Below, one piece after another: positions 1-8,005 of a stretch of 58,571 bases of DNA (the stretch's first letter is position 1; every line of letters starts with the position of its first letter). Made by a program: the position numbers and the translations under genes. The DNA comes from Bacteroidota bacterium. GTDB lineage: Bacteria; Bacteroidota; Bacteroidia; Cytophagales; Cyclobacteriaceae. A model generated the notes under the pieces. That model did no database searches. It saw only the letters and a program-made list of their open reading frames with translations, and was not told where the DNA came from. The DNA is taken from positions 1 through 58,571 of the forward strand of contig JAEZEH010000186.1 of NCBI GenBank assembly GCA_023417785.1. Reading direction: 5' to 3'.

Positions 1-342
1 GGACTGCCCGGGACGCTACATCACCGCTGCAACAGCGCTACAACACCGCCGTGTGGAGCAAGTCACTTTAAGGACTTCTCAAAGTCCTTCGCAGGTTCTG
101 ACCAGACGCTTATAGGCCCATCAACTAGTGGACGGTTCATGTGTTTATAGGGCATTCTGACATTCACTTAAACACAAAACTATATGGCTATTGTTAATTC
201 AATGTTCCCCATGACAGGTTCGCCAGGCGACCTCACATTTTTAAAAAAAGAGCCACTTTCAAAACCATCGCGCGAATGAAGCATGAGGCCTTTCAGAAAG
301 CAAATCAAGAACGATCCGCGCTATGAAAAGTTGCGTCTCAAC
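1..342. other. Unidentified sequence joined to a broken integrase
   Basis: This left edge replaces the C-terminal half of the integrase gene; the integrase-like reading stops making sense at about 342. I recognise no gene. Position 1 continues an open frame on the plus strand that ends near 150 and has no recognisable motif, so it may be the tail of a gene beyond the window. A perfect hairpin lies at 70-89 (8-bp arms AAGGACTT/AAGTCCTT, loop CTCA). It could be the end of an insertion sequence or the scar of an island deletion. Confidence 0.4.
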
Positions 343-1128
343 GGTGTAACAGCAGAAAACGAATATGTCACGTACAATGGCGAGACGTTCAGCTGTGAAT
401 TTCAAAGCAATGATTTTATCAAGTTCATCTTGAAGCAAGAACGGCCTGTTCGTGTCACGGATCTTTACTTTGTAATTCATGAACGGATCTTTTTCGATCC
501 AGTCATTAGCAACACAAATTCGGATAATCTTCTTGAGCTTTTTAATGATGCCCATAGCTGTGTTATGCTCCACATTCCGGACGGTCTTCAAAAAGAATTC
601 GTAGTCTGTGATAAACTGGTAATTCAGTTCGCGAAGCTTGATGTCTTCTTTCTTCTTATGCTTCATGAAGGCTTCCAGTGAAACGAAAGCTGACTTGAAT
701 CTTTTCAACGTTCCTTTCGCGTACTCTTTACCTACCAGATCGGAGATCTGCTTGATGTGTTCGCGATAGACCGGCATCAGGCTCTTGTCTTTCAATGGAT
801 CGATCACTTCTTCTTCAATGCCGAGCATTTTATTTCTGATCGACCTGACAGTGATTTCTTTTCCCTTGTTCAACAACGCGCGCTGCGCTTCGTAAATTTG
901 CGACTGCATCGTTTCAAGAAAACTGTTGAGTTGCCGCGTCTCTTCTTTCTTCGTGGCAATAGCGCGACCTTTTTTTGAATTCCACTTCGCTGGATCAATC
1001 TCTCGTTGTGTTGAGAATTCTGTTCGCTGACCATCGATGGTCAACCGTAAATAGATTGGTAAGTTGTCTCCGGCTACATAGCTGCTTCGCTTCTTCAATC
1101 GGAAATGGATGCTGATTGTCTTGTTCAT
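259..1128 (-). pseudogene. Tyrosine recombinase (phage integrase), truncated
   Basis: This is the N-terminal part of a Bacteroidetes-type tyrosine recombinase, the enzyme that integrates and excises mobile elements at tRNA genes. Residues ~1-95 match the arm-DNA-binding domain and ~110-215 the SAM-like core-binding domain. The catalytic domain begins (RPFLLQDELDK, ~residue 228) but breaks off after FVFCCYT. The last ~27 residues are unrelated and end at a stop. The catalytic Arg, HxxR and Tyr are all missing, and length is 289 residues against about 400 for intact relatives, so it should be inactive. ATG at 1128 is preferred over the in-frame TTG at 1131. It lies beyond the 3' end of tRNA-Lys, the usual place for an island integrase. 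Confidence 0.85.
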
Positions 1129-1260
1129 CAAAGTAATTTTTTAATGGTTATTAAAATTCCTTTGATGTCTTTGTGAAATCAAGATGTTCATTTCTTGAAC
1201 TGCTTGATTTTGAATCCCTTATCGCGGTTAGCGAGACCTCTTTTCCTCAAATTTTTGCAG

Positions 1261-1280
1261 GTCCCGAATAAGTCCCGAAT
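1261..1280. repeat. Two 9-bp direct repeats GTCCCGAAT
   Basis: GTCCCGAAT occurs at 1261-1269 and 1272-1280, an 11-bp period that places both copies on the same helix face. They lie between the integrase start and the tRNA 3' end. Their location suggests integrase arm-type or excisionase sites of the decayed element, but this is inference from position only. Confidence 0.4.
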
Positions 1281-1315
1281 CATATGAGAAAAGCTGAATA
1301 TTTCGGTGGGCCTTA

Positions 1316-1354
1316 AAAACAAAAAAGCCCACAAAAATCAATTTTGTGAGCTTT
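1316..1354 (-). terminator. Rho-independent terminator of tRNA-Lys
   Basis: Positions 1324-1354 form a 12-bp-long stem with one mismatch (loop 1337-1341). On the minus strand it is followed by a T-rich run (1326-1316). It lies about 25 bp beyond the tRNA 3' end. Confidence 0.7.
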
Positions 1355-1378
1355 CGAGTGTTTTGGTTTGTCAACCTG

Positions 1379-1451
1379 TGATCCCGCTGGGATTCGAACC
1401 CAGGACCCATACATTAAAAGTGTATTGCTCTACCAGCTGAGCTACGGAATC
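1379..1451 (-). tRNA. tRNA-Lys (anticodon UUU)
   Basis: This is a 73-nt cloverleaf on the minus strand. The acceptor arms GATTCCG (1451-1445) and CGGGATC (1386-1380) pair with one G-T, and the discriminator is A at 1379. The D arm (GTAGCTCAGCTGGTAGAGC), the anticodon loop CTTTTAA and the T arm with GGTTCGAATCC are all present. CCA is not encoded. The TTT anticodon reads Lys codons. A promoter at 1610-1639 and a terminator at 1316-1354 make it a monocistronic unit. It is probably the attachment site of the element whose integrase remnant lies beyond its 3' end. Confidence 0.97.
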
Positions 1452-1609
1452 GTGTTGCTTAAGCTGCCCCCGGTATTGCCGGTTTGGCCCTCGCGTTTCT
1501 GCGTTTCAAAATTACGGATTCGTTTCGCTTTCGTGTCCTTTTCAGAGGGAAAACTCTACCAATCTTTTCTTTCTTGTCAAATACAGCGTGTTTTCCGTAA
1601 TTGAGGTCG

Positions 1610-1639
1610 CAAAGGTAACAGAAGATGAAAAAAATGCAA
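1610..1639 (-). promoter_or_regulatory. Bacteroidetes-type promoter for tRNA-Lys
   Basis: On the minus strand, TTG (1639-1637), a 19-bp spacer and TACCTTTG (1617-1610) match the Bacteroidetes primary sigma consensus TTG-N19/20-TAnnTTTG. It faces tRNA-Lys about 160 bp away. The -33 element lies inside the first codons of the divergent gene at 1625. Confidence 0.7.
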
Positions 1640-2368
1640 TGGCCGGTTCTAAAAATTATTACCCTTCTTTTTCTCTCCTCCAGCGCGTTTTTTAGCCATG
1701 CTCAGGGCCAGGTTTTTAGCTACCGCCTGCAAAAAGCGGATTCCCTCTTCGGCGCCAAGCAGTTTACCCAGTCGCTGGCTCATTACGAGGAGATTTTCAA
1801 ACAAGGCCAGTACACTCCGGCGATGTTCCTGAAAATGGCATTTGTTGAGGAAGGACTCAATGAAATCGGCAAGGCACTGTATTACCTCAACCTGTATCAC
1901 CTGGCTACCGGCGACGAAGCTGTACTCGACAAAATGGCTCAGCTTTCGAAAAAACACAAGCTGCAGGGGTACGCCATGGATGAAACCGGACAAGCGATTT
2001 TACTTTATCAAAAGCACCACGACCGTGTCTCGCTTATCTTGGGGGCTATAATGCTCGTGTTGATTAGTCTGGCGGTTTTTCTTAGGCGCAGAGGGCAAAA
2101 ACCTGCTCCCGTGGTAGTAATTGTCTTGTTGTTTGCCGGCTTGCTGGGCGTTCATCTTTCGATGAAAGATACGGACCTGAAAGTGATCGTGGCACAGAAT
2201 AACAACTACCTTATGGCCGGACCGTCGGGTGCCGCGGCCGTTGTGGATATCATAGGCGGCGGTCATCGTTTTGAGATTGAAAAACGCTTTGACATCTGGG
2301 TCCAGGTACGATGGAACGGCAGGACTGCATTTATCCGTGATCACCAGGTACTACCGATTCAGCTCTGA
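1625..2368 (+). CDS. TPR/SH3-domain membrane protein (BatE-like)
   Basis: A 247-residue envelope protein. Residues 1-27 form a signal peptide ending in SHAQ. Residues ~30-125 read as tetratricopeptide-type helices (LQKADSLFGAKQFTQSLAHY). Two hydrophobic segments follow (~138-152 and ~160-178), and then a C-terminal bacterial SH3-like domain (~185-247, with WVQVRWNGRTAFI). This arrangement resembles the BatE proteins of Bacteroidetes, but no other bat gene is adjacent, so the label describes architecture rather than a proven role. Its last 18 bp overlap the 3' end of the convergent gene. Confidence 0.8.
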   Translation: MKKMQWPVLKIITLLFLSSSAFFSHAQGQVFSYRLQKADSLFGAKQFTQSLAHYEEIFKQGQYTPAMFLKMAFVEEGLNEIGKALYYLNLYHLATGDEAVLDKMAQLSKKHKLQGYAMDETGQAILLYQKHHDRVSLILGAIMLVLISLAVFLRRRGQKPAPVVVIVLLFAGLLGVHLSMKDTDLKVIVAQNNNYLMAGPSGAAAVVDIIGGGHRFEIEKRFDIWVQVRWNGRTAFIRDHQVLPIQL

Positions 2369-5089
2369 TTCTCCGCCATTTATTACGGAGACGATTCCCT
2401 TGTATTCGCGATTGGTATACTTCAATAGATAGAAATACACGCCCGACGGTTCCCCTTCAGCATACCACCTGAAATCGCGGTCTTCGCTGGAAAACACTTC
2501 ACGGCCCCAGCGGTTCATAATAACAATATTCACAAACCGGCCTGAACAATTATCCTCAGGAAGAATATTCGCCAGCACGCCATTTTCGAGACGTACCATG
2601 GCAAAGAAGCTGTTCAGGTTATCGTCTTTATTGGGCGTGATCACGTTCGGAGGAATAAAATCCGTAGTGAGTTGTTCGCGATCTTTTACTTTTAGCCGGA
2701 ATGCCAGCGTATCGCCCTTGGCGTTGAAGCATCGGTTGTCCATCACGCGGAACGTAAACCGGTAATCGTTTTCGAAGATCTGTTCATCAAAAATTTCGCA
2801 GCCCGGGTTCCAGGTAAGGTTTCCTGTTACGGGACTATTAGACGGCGTTGAGGTAAACGTAAACCCGTCAGGCACGGCCGAACCATCGGCGGATATCAAC
2901 TCAAGCGCCAGCAGGTCGCGGGGATCGAAGTCCGGGTCGGTACCAACGAGAGGCACAACCAGTTCTTCTCCGAGTGTCATAGCTATTTCTGCCTCTTCAG
3001 TGTTACCATTGATGGCAAGCTGCGGCGCGATGTTGTCCGGAGGTAATACATTTACGGTTACGTCAAGCGTGTCGGCAAGGTGATAGCCGCAGATGTTTTC
3101 ACGATCCGTGACGATGAGATAAAAATTGAACTGCTGCTTTTCGTTGAGGTTTATCTGACTGCAGTCCAGGTGCCACGAAAAGGGAAGGGTAGCGGGGTCG
3201 CTTGTGTTTCCCGTCAGGGCCCGCGCCGGATACGAAGCACCATAAGCAGGCAGATCGAAGTCCCTACCCACGGCCATAGCCTCCAGTTTATCATCGTCTT
3301 CGTCTGATACCAGTGTATTGAAGCGCAGCGTATTATATATTTTTTCCGATAGCGTTATCTTCTTCAGTGAAGTATTTGGTTCATATTCAATCACGGGGTC
3401 GTGGAAGTCATCGATCCGGCGTTTCAGTTTGAACGTGATCGTATCATCGGGAGTGAGTTCACAGAGGTCGTCGTCGCGGAGTTGGAAACTGAATTCAAAA
3501 TCGCGTTTTACACTAAAGTCGTACAAGTCGCATTCGGTGTTCCACGTTAACTCAGCGTCTACGCGCCCTGGTACCGACTCCTTTATTTTCCAGGAGAATC
3601 CGTATTTGGCAAATTCTGACGCGAACGCGGGTGGGATCACTTCAAGTTCCTCGTTGTCGGCATCGGTTCCCGTAAAGGAAACAACGAAAGGAACACCGCC
3701 TTCGGTGACGGTTTGCTCAACTTCAGAAGGTGCCCATTCAGGGGCGCTGTTTGGCGGGATGAGAACATTGACCGCTATACGGATCGTGTCCATCAGGGCA
3801 CCTCCGCATGATTCGTTCATTACGACAATATCAATTTCGTAACCATCAGATTTGGTGTATGGGCATTGCGGAAAGCACAGACTGAACATGTGCGGACTAC
3901 CGTTTGAAAGAACGGCGCGCGGAACTTCGGGAAGGATTTCATTCAGTTCGTCATGCTCAAAATTCACAGCCACGGCAAGAATCTCGATGTCTTCATTTTG
4001 GGTTGATGCATCGGGATCGGATACACGGATATCAATACAACGCTCGTCGTCGCCGGCAAGGCTGGAGAATGACACATTAAGCTTGTTGCTTACGAAGTTG
4101 CTTTCGTTTCGCTTCTTGCCCTCCACCACAGGTGGCCGCGCCATCGGACAATTACTAAGCACCAGCAACTGGAAATCCCGGCGTATCGTTCCGATCTTTT
4201 CGCCATTGCGATATTCGTCGCACTGTACAGCGAATACATAAAGACCGGCGTATTGTGGAATCACACTAAGAACGCCAGCCTTGCTTATACTAAGGTCGGG
4301 CAATCCTGCCATAATATTTGTTGCCGAATAGGGCGCACGATATCGCACCTCAGGGTAAGGACCCGGTCGCGGCAGATTATCGATGGGAGGGAGGGCATCG
4401 CCGGACTTGGTATTCAGCGGAACCACCATCGTATACACAAGGGAGTCGCCATCGGGATCGACGCCGCTGAAGTCAACGGTATACAAACGCCCGGGGCATG
4501 CGTAGTCACTCAAGGGGCGAAACAACCGCGGGGCCGAGTTAGGAAATGGGACCCCCAGTTTCTTCAGCGGTGGAAACTCAAGATAAAACGTCTGCCCGGC
4601 GTACCGCGCTGATCCACTGTTAGGGTCTTCACTGTAAATATTGCTGATGTTGTAATTCCGGCAGCATCGCTCCCAGGAAATGTAGTAGCCTTCGGGATCG
4701 TTGAAGACTTCCGGATCCAGCAAGTACTCGCCCTGTTCACCGGCCCGCACATACGTATAATAGATGCGGTCTGTTGCGATAGATGATCCGGAAGAACATT
4801 CGGGCCTTTTGTACTGTACTGCGTTGCGATCCATCAGATCGAGACGCAACGCATTAACCATAATGGCGTTGTCGCGTTTGCGGAAGATGCGCACAGTAAC
4901 GTTGGCATCGAGAGCTCCAGGACTTCCGTAGATCTTGTCGAAGTACAGAAGGAGACTGATGTTATAGCGATAGAATCCGGTGGACGTTTGAACGCCCTTG
5001 TACACGAATTCAAATTCTCCGCCCACGATGTGACTCGCCATAAGCGGACCGGCAAGCAGACATAGAGCAACCAGTAGAGTTCTTTTCAT
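2351..5089 (-). CDS. Type IX-secreted protein with type B C-terminal sorting domain
   Basis: A 912-residue exported protein. The signal peptide (1-18) is followed by HIVGGEFEF, the common N-terminus of this family. The body consists of repeated cadherin/Ig-like segments, each starting near a PP.N.APEW-type motif and carrying TDPD/TDADNEE-like acidic loops. The last ~90 residues, from FIPPNVITPNKDDNLN to GVYFYLLKYTN, are a gliding-motility-type (CHU_C, type B) C-terminal domain, which directs export through the type IX system and surface attachment. The function of the body is unknown; adhesin or matrix protein is likely. No secretion-machinery gene is nearby. It is transcribed divergently from rlmD. 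Confidence 0.9.
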   Translation of the reverse strand: MKRTLLVALCLLAGPLMASHIVGGEFEFVYKGVQTSTGFYRYNISLLLYFDKIYGSPGALDANVTVRIFRKRDNAIMVNALRLDLMDRNAVQYKRPECSSGSSIATDRIYYTYVRAGEQGEYLLDPEVFNDPEGYYISWERCCRNYNISNIYSEDPNSGSARYAGQTFYLEFPPLKKLGVPFPNSAPRLFRPLSDYACPGRLYTVDFSGVDPDGDSLVYTMVVPLNTKSGDALPPIDNLPRPGPYPEVRYRAPYSATNIMAGLPDLSISKAGVLSVIPQYAGLYVFAVQCDEYRNGEKIGTIRRDFQLLVLSNCPMARPPVVEGKKRNESNFVSNKLNVSFSSLAGDDERCIDIRVSDPDASTQNEDIEILAVAVNFEHDELNEILPEVPRAVLSNGSPHMFSLCFPQCPYTKSDGYEIDIVVMNESCGGALMDTIRIAVNVLIPPNSAPEWAPSEVEQTVTEGGVPFVVSFTGTDADNEELEVIPPAFASEFAKYGFSWKIKESVPGRVDAELTWNTECDLYDFSVKRDFEFSFQLRDDDLCELTPDDTITFKLKRRIDDFHDPVIEYEPNTSLKKITLSEKIYNTLRFNTLVSDEDDDKLEAMAVGRDFDLPAYGASYPARALTGNTSDPATLPFSWHLDCSQINLNEKQQFNFYLIVTDRENICGYHLADTLDVTVNVLPPDNIAPQLAINGNTEEAEIAMTLGEELVVPLVGTDPDFDPRDLLALELISADGSAVPDGFTFTSTPSNSPVTGNLTWNPGCEIFDEQIFENDYRFTFRVMDNRCFNAKGDTLAFRLKVKDREQLTTDFIPPNVITPNKDDNLNSFFAMVRLENGVLANILPEDNCSGRFVNIVIMNRWGREVFSSEDRDFRWYAEGEPSGVYFYLLKYTNREYKGIVSVINGGESELNR

Positions 5090-5106
5090 ACAGCCTCCCC
5101 AAACTT

Positions 5107-5135
5107 TAAAGATAAATAATATGAACAGAGGACAA
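5107..5135 (-). promoter_or_regulatory. Promoter for the type IX-secreted protein
   Basis: On the minus strand, TTG (5135-5133), an 18-bp spacer and TATCTTTA (5114-5107) give one mismatch to TAnnTTTG. It lies 18 bp before the ATG at 5089. Confidence 0.5.
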
Positions 5136-5164
5136 AATCCATCTTTGACGTATTTTGCGCGCTT

Positions 5165-6583
5165 ATGCGTAAAGGAGATGTAATTAGTAACCTGTTAGTT
5201 GAAACCATGGCTGCGGAAGGGAAATGTGTTTCCCGCGTAGACGGAAAAGTGATCTTCCTGGAAGGGGGTGCGCCTGGTGACATCGTTGAGGTTCAGGTTA
5301 ATAAAATTAAAAGCAGTTTCCTCGAGGGAAAGGTTATCCGGGTTCAGGAGTTCTCCCCAGACCGGACCGAGCCTTTCTGTATTCACTTCGGAATCTGTGG
5401 CGGTTGTTCCTGGCAGCACATTCAGTACGAAACCCAACTGGTTTATAAGCAAAAACAAGTCGTTGACAACCTCGAACGTATCGGCGGCCTGAAGTTACCC
5501 TACATTTCGCCCATAATTCCATCCACAAAGACACGCTTTTACCGGAATAAGTTGGATTATACGTTTTCCGCGCAACGATGGCTTACTCGCGAGGAATTGC
5601 ATTCCCCGGAAGGGTTGGGGCAGGGTGAAACTGCCCTGGGATACCACATTCCCCGTAAGTATGACCTGGTATTCGATGTGAAGGAATGCTGGCTTCAGCC
5701 CGATCCCTCAAATGCGATACGCCTGGCGGCGAGAGACGAAGCCATGCGCGAAAACATCCCCTTTTTTGACCTGCGAAAACAAATCGGGTTTCTGCGAACG
5801 CTTACGATCCGAACCGCAAACACGGGTGAAGTCATGGTGATTCTGCAGGTAACCTACGACGAAATGCCCTGGATCGAAAAGATACTTTCTCGTCTTGAAC
5901 GCGACTTCCCGCAAATCACATCGTTTCAGTACGTAATCAACGGCAAGAAAAACGATACGTTTGGCGACCTCAATATCCAGACCTGGAAGGGTAATCCCTA
6001 CATTACCGAAGAGATGCCTCGTCCTGATGGTTCAGGCGTATTGAAGTTCCGGATCGGTCCAAAATCGTTTTATCAGACCAACTCAGATCAGGCTTTTGAA
6101 CTGTATAAGGTGGCGTGGCAAATGGCCGGATTGCGTGGCGGCGAGCTGGTTTATGATCTGTACACTGGCACCGGTACTATTGCCAATTTTGTTTCCGGTA
6201 ACTCGGCGCGTGTTGTAGGGCTCGAATACGTGGCGGATGCAATTGAAGACGCCAAAAAGAACTCGACGCTGAACGGTATCACGAACACGGCTTTTTACGC
6301 CGGCGACATCAAGGATTTGTTGAATGATACATTTCTGGGTGTCCACGGACGACCAGATACCGTGATTACTGATCCGCCGCGCGCGGGCATGCATGAGTCC
6401 GTTACCCGGATGCTGCTTCAGGCCGCGCCACAGAAGATTGTATACGTAAGCTGTAATCCGGCCACGCAGGCGCGGGATCTGGCCATCCTGGATTCGCAGT
6501 ACGAGATCGCAGCCATCCAGCCGGTGGATATGTTCCCGCATACGACGCATGTTGAAAATGTAGTGGAACTCAGGAAGCGATGA
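5165..6583 (+). CDS. rlmD: 23S rRNA (uracil-5-)-methyltransferase RlmD
   Basis: A 472-residue TrmA/RlmD-family enzyme that methylates C5 of a conserved 23S rRNA uridine (U1939 in E. coli) using SAM. A TRAM domain occupies ~10-65. Four cysteines typical of the Fe-S cluster are at C72, C78, C81 and C175. The SAM-binding motif DLYTGTG is at 329-335, DPPRAG at 401-406, and the catalytic Cys is C428 in VSCNPAT. Length and order match the family. Family members are hard to tell apart by sequence (RlmD versus RlmC-type specificity), so the exact target uridine is by homology. A TATTTTG box sits only 8 bp before the ATG, so the mRNA may be nearly leaderless. Confidence 0.93.
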   Translation: MRKGDVISNLLVETMAAEGKCVSRVDGKVIFLEGGAPGDIVEVQVNKIKSSFLEGKVIRVQEFSPDRTEPFCIHFGICGGCSWQHIQYETQLVYKQKQVVDNLERIGGLKLPYISPIIPSTKTRFYRNKLDYTFSAQRWLTREELHSPEGLGQGETALGYHIPRKYDLVFDVKECWLQPDPSNAIRLAARDEAMRENIPFFDLRKQIGFLRTLTIRTANTGEVMVILQVTYDEMPWIEKILSRLERDFPQITSFQYVINGKKNDTFGDLNIQTWKGNPYITEEMPRPDGSGVLKFRIGPKSFYQTNSDQAFELYKVAWQMAGLRGGELVYDLYTGTGTIANFVSGNSARVVGLEYVADAIEDAKKNSTLNGITNTAFYAGDIKDLLNDTFLGVHGRPDTVITDPPRAGMHESVTRMLLQAAPQKIVYVSCNPATQARDLAILDSQYEIAAIQPVDMFPHTTHVENVVELRKR

Positions 6584-6670
6584 AGTGGGTACAGAGTAAT
6601 TGTACAAAGTACAGAAGACGATTTCGAATTCATGTTCCGGGTTCCAGGTTTAAAAGTGGGAATTTCGGGG

Positions 6671-6694
6671 GAAATTTGAAGTCCGAAATTTGAA
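6671..6694. repeat. Direct repeat GAAATTTGAA, part of a word-repeat tract
   Basis: GAAATTTGAA occurs at 6671-6680 and 6685-6694. It belongs to a longer intergenic tract (~6584-6705) made of near-repeated words such as GTACAGAGTA/GTACAAAGTACAG, GTTCCGGGTTCCAGG and TTTGAAATCTGAAAT. No coding potential is visible. Confidence 0.6.
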
Positions 6695-6718
6695 ATCTGA
6701 AATAATTCCCTACCTTTG
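6690..6718 (+). promoter_or_regulatory. Promoter of rpsT
   Basis: TTG (6690-6692), an 18-bp spacer and a perfect TACCTTTG (6711-6718) lie 24 bp before the rpsT ATG. The -33 element falls inside the AT-rich word-repeat tract. Confidence 0.75.
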
Positions 6719-6742
6719 CAGTCCTTATTTTTAAAGAGAGAT

Positions 6743-6997
6743 ATGGCAAATCATAAGTCAGCAGAGAAAAGAATACGTGCAAACGAGTTAAAACGCGTAA
6801 GAAACCGCTATCAGCATAAGACCACCCGTACTTTCGTCAAAAGGCTGAAAGGAGCGACCGCCAAAACTGAAGCGGAGGCGCTGTATAAGCAAGTCGTATC
6901 CATGATTGACAAACTAGCGAAAAAAGGCGTAATTCATAAGAATAAAGCAGCTAACCAAAAATCCAAGCTGAGCAAATTCGTTAGCAAGCTGGCGTAA
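6743..6997 (+). CDS. rpsT: 30S ribosomal protein S20
   Basis: An 84-residue, very basic protein starting MANHKSAEKRIRANELKR, the S20 signature. S20 binds 16S rRNA in the small subunit body and acts early in assembly. The ATG at 6743 is chosen because the family begins at MANHKSA and an upstream in-frame ATG (6716) lies inside the promoter -7 box. The gene is monocistronic: its own promoter precedes it and a terminator follows at 7021-7055. Confidence 0.98.
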   Translation: MANHKSAEKRIRANELKRVRNRYQHKTTRTFVKRLKGATAKTEAEALYKQVVSMIDKLAKKGVIHKNKAANQKSKLSKFVSKLA

Positions 6998-7020
6998 GCA
7001 TTCTTCTTAGCATTTATATA

Positions 7021-7055
7021 AAACGACCCTGCCACAAGCGGGGTCTTTTGTTTTA
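7021..7055 (+). terminator. Terminator of rpsT
   Basis: GACCC (7025-7029) pairs with GGGTC (7041-7045), extended by a T-G, a G-C and a C-G pair, with loop CACAA. TTTTGTTTT follows. The rest of the gap to radC (7056-7261) holds only another short run of CTTGAAACCTTAACC-like words at 7213-7247. Confidence 0.8.
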
Positions 7056-7261
7056 GGTGCAGGTTTCGAGTCGTTGAAAGCGATACGCCTGCCCATGATT
7101 TTTGCGTCCGACGTTGCTTTATAAGCTTCGATGCATGAAATTGTATCGTCCGCGAGATTATCGCGACCGTTGTTTTAATATTAAGTTCCTGGTCATCGTG
7201 GGGGCAATCCCGCCTTGAACCCTCAAACTTGAAACCTTAACCTTAAAAAAAACCGTTAGCC

Positions 7262-7960
7262 ATGATCACTGAAAAAACCTCCTTTACCATTAAAGAATGG
7301 TCGCCTGAAGACCGGCCCCGCGAAAAAATGCTGCTGAAAGGCAAAGCGTCGCTGAGCGATGCTGAATTGATTGCCATCCTCCTCGGCTCGGGTTCCGGCG
7401 CCCTCAGCGCTGTCGACGTAGCTAAAAACATTCTGCAGCAGGCCGGCAATAGTCTGCATACCCTCGGTGGCCTTACCGTACGGGACCTGTTGAAAATCAA
7501 AGGCATAGGCGAAGCACGAGCCCTTACAGTGGTGGCTGCCATGGAGCTGGGGCGGCGGCGCAAAGAGGCAACCCCGGAAGAAAAACCAAAGATCTCCGGC
7601 TCACGCGACGCCTGGGAGCACTTCAAGGTCGACCTGCTTGACCTGCCCCATGAAGAATTCTGGGTGCTGTTGCTAAACCGGGCCAACAGAGTGATTCGTA
7701 AAAAGCAGATAAGCCAGGGTGGCGTGGCCGGAACTGTGGCAGATCCGAAAATTATTTTTAAGCTTGCAATAGAGGAGCTGGCCAGCGGGATAATCGTCGC
7801 CCACAATCATCCCTCAGGAAACCTTGCTGCGAGCCAGGCTGATATTCAGCTGACGCAACGTTTGAAGGAGGCTGGTAAATTGCTGGAAATTCAGGTACTT
7901 GATCATTTGATTCTGGCGGGGCATAAATATTTTAGTTTTGCGGATGAAGGATTGCTTTGA
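7262..7960 (+). CDS. radC: RadC-family JAB/MPN protein
   Basis: A 232-residue RadC. The N-terminal UPF0758-type region includes a helix-hairpin-helix (LLKIKGIGEARA, ~76-87). The C-terminal MPN/JAB domain carries the metal-binding set H181, H183 and D194 within HNHPSGN...SQAD. The family was linked to DNA repair, but that phenotype has been disputed and its biochemical role is not established. Full length. It lies 45 bp upstream of a serine hydrolase in the same direction. Confidence 0.95.
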   Translation: MITEKTSFTIKEWSPEDRPREKMLLKGKASLSDAELIAILLGSGSGALSAVDVAKNILQQAGNSLHTLGGLTVRDLLKIKGIGEARALTVVAAMELGRRRKEATPEEKPKISGSRDAWEHFKVDLLDLPHEEFWVLLLNRANRVIRKKQISQGGVAGTVADPKIIFKLAIEELASGIIVAHNHPSGNLAASQADIQLTQRLKEAGKLLEIQVLDHLILAGHKYFSFADEGLL

Positions 7961-8005
7961 TAATTCGTTTTTGCTTGAAGAATCTAACCCGCGAGCCCGG
8001 AAAGG

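Noticed and set aside
283..681. Plus-strand frame opposite the integrase
   Set aside because: Its codons mirror the integrase, which has clear domains on the minus strand.
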